Shown here in pieces: positions 41,001-48,788 of a DNA stretch of 52,602 nucleotides. Location of the stretch: positions 1 to 52,602 of IMG/VR virus record IMGVR_UViG_3300001683_000042; one strand, written 5' to 3'. Source of the stretch: a virus. The first letter of the stretch is position 1; each line of letters begins with the position of its first letter. The notes under the pieces were generated by a model that was not told the DNA's origin, ran no database searches, and saw nothing but the letters and a program-made list of their open reading frames with translations. The position numbers were made by a program, and so were the translations under genes.

Positions 41001-43493
41001 ACAGATCTATCTGTAACAAATGTAACTGCCAATGCAGTATCAACATTAACATATAATAATCAAACAGGTGTTTTTACATATACACCTTTAGCTGAACAAG
41101 ATCCAATATTTCTTGCTTCACCTGCATCAAATGTAACTACAACCAAAATAACAAATTGGGATACTGCCTATCTATGGGGAGACCATGATGCTGAAGGATA
41201 TTTAACATCGTATACAGAAACCGATCCTGTATTTGGTGCTCATGTTTCATCAGGAATAACTCAACAAAAAATTACTAATTGGGATGCCGCACATGGATGG
41301 GGGGATCATGCCTCTGCAAATTATTTCGACATAGATGATGACGATTTAGCTGACATAAGAGATGTTGATTTATCAAGCATGAATACTGGTACTAATGGAT
41401 ATTTTTTAAGATGGAATTCTACTGCTCAAAAATGGAAAGAAGAAATTATTGTTATACCAACAGTATTAGATGATTTAACTGATGTAGATACAACTACAAC
41501 AACTCCAGTACTTAATCAAGTATTAAAATATGATGGTACAAACTTTACTCCTCAATTAGATACTGGACAAAATACATTAGCAGGATTAACAGATACAGAT
41601 GTTACCGGTGTATCAAATGGTAAAATTTTATCATATTTAAATGGTACTTGGGAATTAGATGATCCACCATTAACAGGCGCCACAACTATAACAGGGCTAA
41701 ATGATACACCTGCAAATTACACAAATGCCGCAGGGTATTTTGTAAAAGTTAAATCAGATAGTACAGGTATAGAATTTGTTAGCGAATCATTTTTAACAGA
41801 TATAACTGCCGAAAATTTAACTGATTTAATTGATGTTACTCCTGTGTTATCTGCCAATAATACAGATATCATGTATTACGATCATCCTTCTACTTCATTT
41901 AAATGGAAAAAATTTGAACTTAAAAATTTATCAGATTTAGATATACCAGGTTCATCGGAAAACTTACAAGGATTATATTATAATCATTCTACTACTTCAT
42001 TTAAATGGAGAGATTATAAATTAACAGCTCTATTAGATGTAGCAAGTTCGGCGCAAGCAGATAACAAGAAAGTACTTTATTATGATTATCCAACTAATTC
42101 ATATAAATGGAAAGCATTAACTATATCACAAATAATAGATGTAGATACTCCTGTACAAAGCAACGATGGTAATTTCTTACAATATGATTTTACAAATAGT
42201 AAATTTATTTGGGCAGATACAGGAAATGTAAGTGTTAGAAATGAAGGCATAATAATAACAAATGCTGTAGGAAATCTAGATTTTGTAGGTGATGGTGTAA
42301 ATTCGACTGCAACAGGTGATGCTGTTACTATAACTATAGACGGAAATCCAACATTTATAGGACAAACAGATTCGCCATCCACATATACAGGTAGTGTAGG
42401 GAAAATGTTAATTGTTAACCCCAATGAAACAGGAATACAATTTGCAGAGATTGGTGATGTTAATACAACATTTCTTCTACTAACCGATGTCATTCCTACA
42501 TCGTTTACTGGAGGAGAAAATAAGTTAATAACGGTTAACTCAGGCGGAACCGGACTTATATTCACAGATAAAACTTTTATTAGTTTAGATGATACTCCTA
42601 GTACAATGACTAACCAAGGTGGAAAATATATTGCTATTAAAAATAATGCGACAGGATTAGAGTTTGTTAGTCCTCCTGTTCAAATTGATACATTTTCCGC
42701 ATTACAAGACACTCCTGGTATATCAACAGGAGATTCAGGAAAATATATAAAAGTTAATACAGGCGGAACTGCATTAGAATTTGTTAGTGCTCCGGTAGAT
42801 GTTACAACATTTATTGGATTAACTGATACACCTAGTACACTAAGTGGCCAAACAGGAAAATATCTAAGAGTTTCTACAAGTGGTACAACTTTAGAATTAA
42901 CAGATGCACCTGCTGGTACACTTTTAGAATTAACCGATACTCCTGTTTCTTATGTAGGTTCTACGGGTTATTTGTTAACAGTTTCTGCACAAAATACAAT
43001 TCAATTTACAAATAAAACCGCATTAGGATATGTTGGAGAAACTGATTTAACAAATTATACAGTTGGCAATATTATTAGTACAGATAATGTAATTGAAGGA
43101 AATACAAATAAATATTATACTGAGGCTCGTGTTGATACGAATATTGGGAGCAAGAATGTAAGTGCTCTTGCTGATGTCGATTATGTAAATGCTCCAGTTA
43201 ATAATGATGTATTAATATGGAACGCGACAAACGGAAAATGGGAGCCAGGTGTTGCTCCGAATACTTCATCGGGTGAAGCAAATACTGCATCTAATGTTGG
43301 TACAGGGTTAGGTGTGTTTAAACAGAAAGCAAGCCTTGATTTAGAATTTTATAAACTTTCAGCAGGAACAGGTATTTCTGTAACACAACAGGGTAATAAT
43401 ATACAAATAGGTAACCTAGCAGTCAGTGGACCAGGCGGAAGTGCTTATATAGAAGAAGATGATGCAATTGCATTTGCTATTGCATTCGCATAA
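38016..43493 (+). CDS. Giant tail fibre with N-terminal T4-lysozyme-like domain
   Basis: An 1825-residue fusion. Residues about 35-195 resemble T4/gp5 lysozyme (GH24): GKELYRGHRHWDGKKYVMGY places Glu47 and Asp56 nine residues apart as in T4 lysozyme (Glu11, Asp20), and FRLCNYG follows. The Thr26 and His31 equivalents appear to be Val61 and Tyr66, so activity is uncertain. A Ser/Gly/Thr linker near residue 300 (TAGGGGGGSSEGGGTSTHSH) leads to over 1400 residues of fibre repeats: GDxxxFLKGDRTWxVV twice, and many L-DT/DL units (LSDTTITTPSSGQVLTWNGT). The end is DDAIAFAIAFA. It starts inside the gp5 stop (TAATG), consistent with the lysozyme having moved from gp5 to the fibre. Confidence 0.8.
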   Translation: MATRYKELPIEINYDDQSLSKQYSSTPVNTKSASISDAGLDFMLGKELYRGHRHWDGKKYVMGYGYSGSAFSNGITETNAYRLWITDVTKAQNNLRKRLNNSPEFVLQHQWDALVSMFYDTGSIDYTTTEGYEFDLIYFIQKGTIDQVSSAIQIDNRKPSRRVAEASLFRLCNYGNMKPRSWLRNEGIQHIRKNYLALKDKDGNIDKTAQQQAQYAYYKEVNKFIKDISEIDRRRIINLIKQETDTTIDSSTPIEQYVVRTTPESEYKKLSTLITTTTTTEAPFTSLPITYTQSESGSTAGGGGGGSSEGGGTSTHSHIVAQWLPPGGAEGQFINHLGSWSTPIGSGDNSFNGVFANLTERPTTIAGYGILDAFIGNYNDLTNKPDLFSGSYDDLTEKPSNFTGASSSTSGAYGFVPSPLAGDQLKYLSATGIWSVPPNTTYVNSDWNHDLLTNFSEDEHIDWTQDQSGIPKEIHVSNYAGGSPFGGATSSTDGTAGTVPAPVAGDEVKFLKGDRTWSVVASFGGATSSTDGTPGTVPAPVAGDELKFLKGDRTWAVVTSYDQTLNTTDDVTFDDLIVNGNLTVNGTETIVNTSKLEVEDHTIEIGKVATPTNDTADGGGIILKAANDKTITWSKTTDMWGFNTSVNIGGLVHISTEQGSTPALPADGDGGYFYTKADGKPYWISYEQLEIDLTDTGSLTGLSDTTITTPSSGQVLTWNGTAWINQASSGGGGGGSPLTVAEINDPSSNVSVASVSQIQFDVDSGFALTDLTGGVVKVAMESTFKKWNVSGQDTLIATAVDEVTLAQGAGITLTTTAPPSTTQTYYVKFSSGKYIFEDATGIVGAGNAITSFNFVTGGTYIFDTSNSTLVPTSTQFELSTTTDGTHNSGTRYANGITYGDSGGRIADGTAGAFLQIKGKNDTATTLYDYNEDSSGSGDGSGATITAQQKTLTIASTSSGTLAGLSDTTITNAQDAQILTYSSGSWINAALGGIDLTDLSVTNVTANAVSTLTYNNQTGVFTYTPLAEQDPIFLASPASNVTTTKITNWDTAYLWGDHDAEGYLTSYTETDPVFGAHVSSGITQQKITNWDAAHGWGDHASANYFDIDDDDLADIRDVDLSSMNTGTNGYFLRWNSTAQKWKEEIIVIPTVLDDLTDVDTTTTTPVLNQVLKYDGTNFTPQLDTGQNTLAGLTDTDVTGVSNGKILSYLNGTWELDDPPLTGATTITGLNDTPANYTNAAGYFVKVKSDSTGIEFVSESFLTDITAENLTDLIDVTPVLSANNTDIMYYDHPSTSFKWKKFELKNLSDLDIPGSSENLQGLYYNHSTTSFKWRDYKLTALLDVASSAQADNKKVLYYDYPTNSYKWKALTISQIIDVDTPVQSNDGNFLQYDFTNSKFIWADTGNVSVRNEGIIITNAVGNLDFVGDGVNSTATGDAVTITIDGNPTFIGQTDSPSTYTGSVGKMLIVNPNETGIQFAEIGDVNTTFLLLTDVIPTSFTGGENKLITVNSGGTGLIFTDKTFISLDDTPSTMTNQGGKYIAIKNNATGLEFVSPPVQIDTFSALQDTPGISTGDSGKYIKVNTGGTALEFVSAPVDVTTFIGLTDTPSTLSGQTGKYLRVSTSGTTLELTDAPAGTLLELTDTPVSYVGSTGYLLTVSAQNTIQFTNKTALGYVGETDLTNYTVGNIISTDNVIEGNTNKYYTEARVDTNIGSKNVSALADVDYVNAPVNNDVLIWNATNGKWEPGVAPNTSSGEANTASNVGTGLGVFKQKASLDLEFYKLSAGTGISVTQQGNNIQIGNLAVSGPGGSAYIEEDDAIAFAIAFA
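39468..39680 (+). repeat. Direct repeat, about 99 bp, two copies
   Basis: Copies at 39468-39566 and 39582-39680 (period 114 bp) are nearly identical at the DNA level and encode GGATSSTDGTxGTVPAPVAG plus a following DExKFLKGDRTW. They lie in frame within the giant fibre gene, so the repeat number could change by recombination without breaking the frame. Confidence 0.85.
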
Positions 43494-43503
43494 TGGATAA
43501 AAT

Positions 43504-43836
43504 ATGGCCAGTTTTTTTAAAAATGCAAGTCATACAATTGCTGTAGCAGATACAGATGAAACAATGTATACAGCCAATCAATTAAACCAAGTTTCGGCAA
43601 TTATTCATGGTTTATATATTGCTAATAAACATGCTACATCAAATGTACAAATTACATTGAAAGTGTATGACGATAGTGCTACTTCAGATATGGTAATATT
43701 ATCTAAGGTACCAATACCACCAAACACAACGTTGAGTTTGGATAAATCTATTAATTTAGAAGCCGATGATTCATTAAAAGTGGCGGCAACACACACAGAT
43801 TGCGAAATATTTGCAAGCGTTTTGGAGAGAACATAA
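43504..43836 (+). CDS. Small virion protein, unrecognised beta-type
   Basis: A 110-residue protein. The layout is a compact beta domain: an early TIAVADTDETMYTANQ, a hydrophobic IIHGLYIANK, then VQITLKVYDDSATSDMVILS, IPPNTTLSLDKSINLEADDS and a terminal CEIFASVLERT. Proteins of this size and pattern are common between fibre genes in marine myophages, and I infer a virion component. Nothing points to an enzyme. Its stop overlaps the start of the dehydrogenase-fibre gene as TAATG, so the two are made together. Confidence 0.6.
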   Translation: MASFFKNASHTIAVADTDETMYTANQLNQVSAIIHGLYIANKHATSNVQITLKVYDDSATSDMVILSKVPIPPNTTLSLDKSINLEADDSLKVAATHTDCEIFASVLERT

Positions 43837-45914
43837 TGTATTATGGTCAAAGATATGAAGCGGTTTTATCCGCAGTTGACTACGATGATATACAAAATAT
43901 TCCTGACTTCCAGTATGATTCATTTACTGGTCCAGGAACTTCATTTACCCTAACAACAGGTTCTCCAAAAGATGTTGCGGCATTGGATGTAACAATAGAT
44001 GGAGTAACACAAAAACCCGGAGTTGATTATAGTATAACAAATTTAGCAAGCGGAACACAAATTGCATTTAGTTCGTCATTAGAAGCAGGCGAAACTGCTG
44101 TTGTAGTATATAGAGCAATACCAGGATCAAGTCAAACATTAGCATATACAGAACAATTTACCGCTGTTCAAAATGATAATTCTCCTGTATTAGGAGGAGA
44201 TTTAAATTTAAATGAAAACAAAATTATATCTGCCACAAATACCGATTTAAAAATAGAAGTAGGAGCAGGCGGCGAATTAAAATTAAATGAGCAGACATTT
44301 CCTTCAGCAGACGGTGTATCTGGTCAATTTTTAATGACAGATGGTACAGGTGCAATAACATGGCAATCACCACCAGGTGCAACCGGCGGTGAAGCAAATA
44401 CCGCAAGTAATGCAGGAACCAATCTAGAAGGAACAGGCATATTTAAACAAAAAAGTAATATTAATTTCGAATTTAAAAGATTAATAGCAGGCGATGGTAT
44501 TGTTATTAGTGATGAAGAAAATTTAATAAGAATACGAACACCTGACTATCAACTTAATAAATTGGACTATGGTATAATACCTGCAGATTATGGCGATTTA
44601 GGAACAGCAACAGCAGAACAAGATTATGGTTTTGTAGCAGATGATACAGCCGTTAACTTAACTGAAATTTTGGGTCTATCGGCGAATCTAGAATCACCAA
44701 GTGCTTTAACAAACAATCACTTTGATGATAGAATGTATATTGCTGAACAAACAGGTAAAATTAAAGTATATAAAGGTGAGGTTGTTTTGCAAACACCATT
44801 GCTAGATATGACATCAACAACTAATTCAACACCTGTTATGCTTCCTTTGGCTACTTCATATGATGAAAGAGGATTATTAGGTTTAACATTTCATCCAGAC
44901 TTTGAACATAATGGGTGGTTTTTTGTTAATTATTCTGCGGCAAAATCGGTAGGTACAGATCATCCATATATTGGTATAGGCATAGATCACGAAAGTATTA
45001 TAGCAAGATATACTGTTACAGATCCGATAAATGATGATGTTGCAGACCCTACGTCTGGAATAATTATTATGCGATTTGATCAACCTGCTGTCAATCATAA
45101 TGCTGGATATATGACATTTGGGCCCGATGGTTATATGTATATAGGAACAGGCGATGGCGGAGCAGGGCCTCAACAACCAGCACCAGAACACAATGCTCAA
45201 ATGAGAACTAGTCCATTAGGAAAAATTTTAAGAATAAATGTGGATATAGGTTCTGCAGAATATGGGAATTATGCTATACCATCTGATAATCCATTTAAAG
45301 ATCATGCAGAGTTTAAAGAAGAAATTTTTGCATTTGGATTTAGAAATCCATTTGGAATGAGTGTAGACCACGTAACAGGAAAATGTTGGGTTGGTGATGT
45401 TGGACAATATGAAATAGAAGAAATTAGTATTGCTAAAAATGGAGGCAATTATGGATGGAATCTTATGGAAGGTACCTTCTTATATGATGTTGAAAAAGCA
45501 ATTGAGATTGCTACTCTCGCAGGTACAGATGTTGAGACATATTTGAATGGCTTAGAAAAACCTGTAGCAGAGTATCCACATTTTAATTCCCCTAGGGGAA
45601 TTAATGGACTATCAATTATAGGTGGATTTGTTTATAGAGGATCAGTTTGTACAGAATTAATAGGAAAATATGTTTTTGCTGATTGGACTACTGATTGGTC
45701 CAATCCTGAAGGAAAAATATATTACTTAAAAGAGCCGATACCAGATATATATCAAATACATCAATTAAACCCATTAGCAATAGATTTTGGTGTACAGTTT
45801 GTTACGGGATTTGGCGAAGATGTACATAAAGAACTATATGTTATAACACGATTAACATATGATCCGACAGGCCCCGGAAAAATTTATAAACTTGTAGGAC
45901 AAACAGTTGCATAA
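43836..45914 (+). CDS. Virion protein fused to a PQQ glucose/sorbosone dehydrogenase-like beta-propeller
   Basis: A 692-residue fusion. I start at 43836 (MYYGQRYEAV), within the previous stop; an ATG 12 codons upstream lies in that gene. Residues 1-100 are a fibre attachment-like module (FTLTTGSP; VTIDGVTQKPGVDYSI). Around 184-240 is the GEANTASNAGTN module shared with neighbouring fibres. From about 275 on is a GSDH/HHIP-type six-bladed propeller: ERGLLGLTFHPDFEHNG, NHNAGYMTFGPDGYMYIGTG (His near 421 matches the catalytic His), SPLGKILRINVD, FGFRNPFGMSVD (Arg near 500), GGNYGWNLMEG and GKYVFADWTTDW. Those conserved residues leave sugar oxidation or PQQ binding possible; sugar recognition alone is equally possible. 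Confidence 0.85.
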   Translation: MYYGQRYEAVLSAVDYDDIQNIPDFQYDSFTGPGTSFTLTTGSPKDVAALDVTIDGVTQKPGVDYSITNLASGTQIAFSSSLEAGETAVVVYRAIPGSSQTLAYTEQFTAVQNDNSPVLGGDLNLNENKIISATNTDLKIEVGAGGELKLNEQTFPSADGVSGQFLMTDGTGAITWQSPPGATGGEANTASNAGTNLEGTGIFKQKSNINFEFKRLIAGDGIVISDEENLIRIRTPDYQLNKLDYGIIPADYGDLGTATAEQDYGFVADDTAVNLTEILGLSANLESPSALTNNHFDDRMYIAEQTGKIKVYKGEVVLQTPLLDMTSTTNSTPVMLPLATSYDERGLLGLTFHPDFEHNGWFFVNYSAAKSVGTDHPYIGIGIDHESIIARYTVTDPINDDVADPTSGIIIMRFDQPAVNHNAGYMTFGPDGYMYIGTGDGGAGPQQPAPEHNAQMRTSPLGKILRINVDIGSAEYGNYAIPSDNPFKDHAEFKEEIFAFGFRNPFGMSVDHVTGKCWVGDVGQYEIEEISIAKNGGNYGWNLMEGTFLYDVEKAIEIATLAGTDVETYLNGLEKPVAEYPHFNSPRGINGLSIIGGFVYRGSVCTELIGKYVFADWTTDWSNPEGKIYYLKEPIPDIYQIHQLNPLAIDFGVQFVTGFGEDVHKELYVITRLTYDPTGPGKIYKLVGQTVA

Positions 45915-45923
45915 GGAAATAAA

Positions 45924-48776
45924 ATGAGTACAGAAGTAAAATTTAGAAGAGGAAGTACTACCCAACATGCTACATTCACGGGAGCGTTTGGCGAGGTAAC
46001 AGTAGATACTGATCTTAATACATTACGAATACATGATGGTTCCACTGTAGGTGGTCATAGAATACTATTACATAGCGAATTTGTTGCAACAGGAGCAGGT
46101 ACTGTAACAGAAATAGATACAGGCATAGGGCTAACTGGCGGACCAATTACTTCATCAGGTACATTGGAATTAGATTCTGCTACACAAACAACCCTTACAA
46201 ATTCACAAACTGCTTATAGTTGGGGCGACCACGCAACTTTTAGTTACCTAACTAATATACTCAGTCAAAATGTAGGTAATTTGGTAAACGTTAATGACAC
46301 AGGAATAGCAGATGGCCAAATACTTCAGTATCAATCTAATGTAAGTCAGTATTTACCTATAGATTTACCAACTGGAGGAGGAGGCGGGGGAGGTTCTGCA
46401 GATTTTACAGGACTTACAGATACTCCAAGTAACTATACAACTGAACAATATAAAATTTTAAGAGTCAACACAAATGAAGATGGATTAGAATTTGTAGAAA
46501 ATACAGGAGAATCAAACTTAGCATCTAATAGAGGTGCTGGAGAAGGTCTAGTATTTTATGCAAAAGATAATGCTACCGGCGATTTACAATTTAGAAGTAT
46601 AAGAGCTGGTACAGGAATGTCTATATCACAAACATCTAATGAAATTACAATTGATGCTCCGAGTATAACTTATACTGCCGGAACAGGATTAGACGTAAAC
46701 AATAATGAATTTTCTATTGAACCTGGTTATATAAAAACTTCAGGCGATTATACTATAGGTGGTGACATAACATTTTCAGGAAGCACAGTATTTCAACAAC
46801 AACTAACATATGGAAGTCAAATTGTTATAGATCACCCAGCCGCTGTTGATAAAGAAATATTTTTTAGAGGTAAAATAATCGATGCTTCAAATGATTTTGT
46901 AGAAATGTCTAATGCTACTACATCAACTTCTCAATTATCGCCTTGTGTTAGAGGTGGTGTTGAATCTAGTACATCTATTGCTAGTATGAGTGTAATAGGT
47001 GAAGTCCCAACTGCAAAGGATACCGGAATTTATCCTATGATGGATTTTGTAGTTAAAAAAGGTGGTGATGTTACTGATTATTCTTATGGAGTAGAGGCGG
47101 CAATTGCAGTAAGACCGTTGTTTGATTTTAAAAACTATACTACCAGTGTATTAACAATAAAACCAACCGGAACAGAAATAGCCGCAGGATTAACTGTTTT
47201 TGGTGGTACTTCAATTCCTTATAATTTAAAATTTAAAAATAGTTTTTCATTGAAAAGTGGATTAGAAAGTGCAATCGACGCTTCAACTTATCCTGGTTGT
47301 GTTGGTGTTGCAAGTAATGAGTTATATTTTTCAGCAACTAGTAATAGTGGAGAATGGTTAAGAGTAGCAAAATCAACAGAAGTTCCATCAGGCGTATTTT
47401 ATAAAATTACAGCAGATGCTGGTGGATCTGCAGAAGCAACAAGTATTACCGATGAACTTACAATTGAAGGTGGTACTGGCATAGATACCTTAAGAGCAGG
47501 AAATGTTATTACAATTACAAATACTGGTAGCGGTGGAGGTGGTGGAGGAACCACACAAGATTTATGGGCAACTATAAATGCTGATGCCGGAACGGCAACG
47601 GCAAATAGTTCTACCGATATATTCACAGTTACCGGCGGAACTAATATTACAACTAGTATTACAGGAGACGAACTTCTAATTGATTCATCTTTTGCCGCAG
47701 ATATATTTAAATCCGTTGCTGTTGCAAACGAACCTACTATTATAGCGGCAGGATTAACAGATACATTAACATTTATTGCAGGCACAAATGTTACAATAGA
47801 TACTAATGCAACTACCCAAAGTATTACAATTAATTCAACTGCAACAAGCGGAGGCGGCGGAACAACAACAACCGCATTTGGTACAATTAGTGTTCAAGGT
47901 CAGACAGATGTTGTTGCAGATAATGCCACCGGAGCAGGCGATACGTTAACATTAATTGCTGGAACTGGAATTGCTTTATCAACAGATAATTCGGCTGATA
48001 GTATTACAGTTACAAATTCTTCTCAAGCCACATCGGCATTTTCAACTATAGCAGTATCAGGACAATTAGATGTTCAAGCAGATTCGGCTGCAGATACATT
48101 AACATTAGAAGCAGGTTCTAATATTACATTAACCACTGATTCCGTAACAGATAAAATAATAATACATTCGGCCGCAGTAAGCCAAGACACATATAAAAAT
48201 ATTGCAGTATCGGGACAACTTACTCTTACTGCAAATCAATCTGATGATACCGTAACTTTTGTAGAAGGTACGGGCGTGACTATTACTACAAGTTCTGCAA
48301 ATGATACTGTTACCTTTGCGGCGGCGGCGGCAACATTTGAACCAAAAACCGTTGCGGCTAGAACATTTTTTGTTCAAACACCATCATATCATTATGTAAT
48401 GTCAAATACAGATTTTGGGGTAGATGACATTCCGGTAACAGGTAATAATTTAAGCAACGGTACCGCAGTAAGTCCTACAATATACGTTATTGGAGGGCAT
48501 ACATATGCATTTACATTAGATACCACAGGGCATGGTTTTATGATAAAAACAGCCGCAGGTGAAGGAATTACAGGACAGCAATCCGTGTTTAATACAGGAT
48601 TACGACATCTTGATACTTTAGGTAATTGGACATACGGCAACACGGCTCAAGGAAACGTTTCGGGTACTTTATTTTGGACAGTACCTCAAGTAATAAGCGG
48701 AAATTATATATATCAATGTATTCTTCATGGAAACATGTTCGGTACAATAGTAGTTATAGATGTAACAACATTATAG
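45924..48776 (+). CDS. Tail fibre with Mtd-like N terminus and cupredoxin-like C terminus
   Basis: A 950-residue fibre. Residues 1-50 (TEVKFRRGSTTQHATF, FGEVTVDTDLNTLRIHDG) match the N-terminal domain of the phage major tropism determinant (Mtd). A Gly-rich linker (GGGGGGGSADFTG) and the GESNLASNRGAGEGLVFY module follow. Several repeats of the form A(G/D)xxTxxxDxxxDTLTxxxGTN...TI occupy residues about 480-800. The last 150 residues contain GHGFMI (His870), then YQCILHGNMFGTIVV with Cys932, His935 and Met938, the ligand set of a type-1 copper site. This is a candidate metal-binding tip. RBS AAGGAAAT precedes the ATG. Confidence 0.75.
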   Translation: MSTEVKFRRGSTTQHATFTGAFGEVTVDTDLNTLRIHDGSTVGGHRILLHSEFVATGAGTVTEIDTGIGLTGGPITSSGTLELDSATQTTLTNSQTAYSWGDHATFSYLTNILSQNVGNLVNVNDTGIADGQILQYQSNVSQYLPIDLPTGGGGGGGSADFTGLTDTPSNYTTEQYKILRVNTNEDGLEFVENTGESNLASNRGAGEGLVFYAKDNATGDLQFRSIRAGTGMSISQTSNEITIDAPSITYTAGTGLDVNNNEFSIEPGYIKTSGDYTIGGDITFSGSTVFQQQLTYGSQIVIDHPAAVDKEIFFRGKIIDASNDFVEMSNATTSTSQLSPCVRGGVESSTSIASMSVIGEVPTAKDTGIYPMMDFVVKKGGDVTDYSYGVEAAIAVRPLFDFKNYTTSVLTIKPTGTEIAAGLTVFGGTSIPYNLKFKNSFSLKSGLESAIDASTYPGCVGVASNELYFSATSNSGEWLRVAKSTEVPSGVFYKITADAGGSAEATSITDELTIEGGTGIDTLRAGNVITITNTGSGGGGGGTTQDLWATINADAGTATANSSTDIFTVTGGTNITTSITGDELLIDSSFAADIFKSVAVANEPTIIAAGLTDTLTFIAGTNVTIDTNATTQSITINSTATSGGGGTTTTAFGTISVQGQTDVVADNATGAGDTLTLIAGTGIALSTDNSADSITVTNSSQATSAFSTIAVSGQLDVQADSAADTLTLEAGSNITLTTDSVTDKIIIHSAAVSQDTYKNIAVSGQLTLTANQSDDTVTFVEGTGVTITTSSANDTVTFAAAAATFEPKTVAARTFFVQTPSYHYVMSNTDFGVDDIPVTGNNLSNGTAVSPTIYVIGGHTYAFTLDTTGHGFMIKTAAGEGITGQQSVFNTGLRHLDTLGNWTYGNTAQGNVSGTLFWTVPQVISGNYIYQCILHGNMFGTIVVIDVTTL

Positions 48777-48788
48777 GAAAATTTTTAA

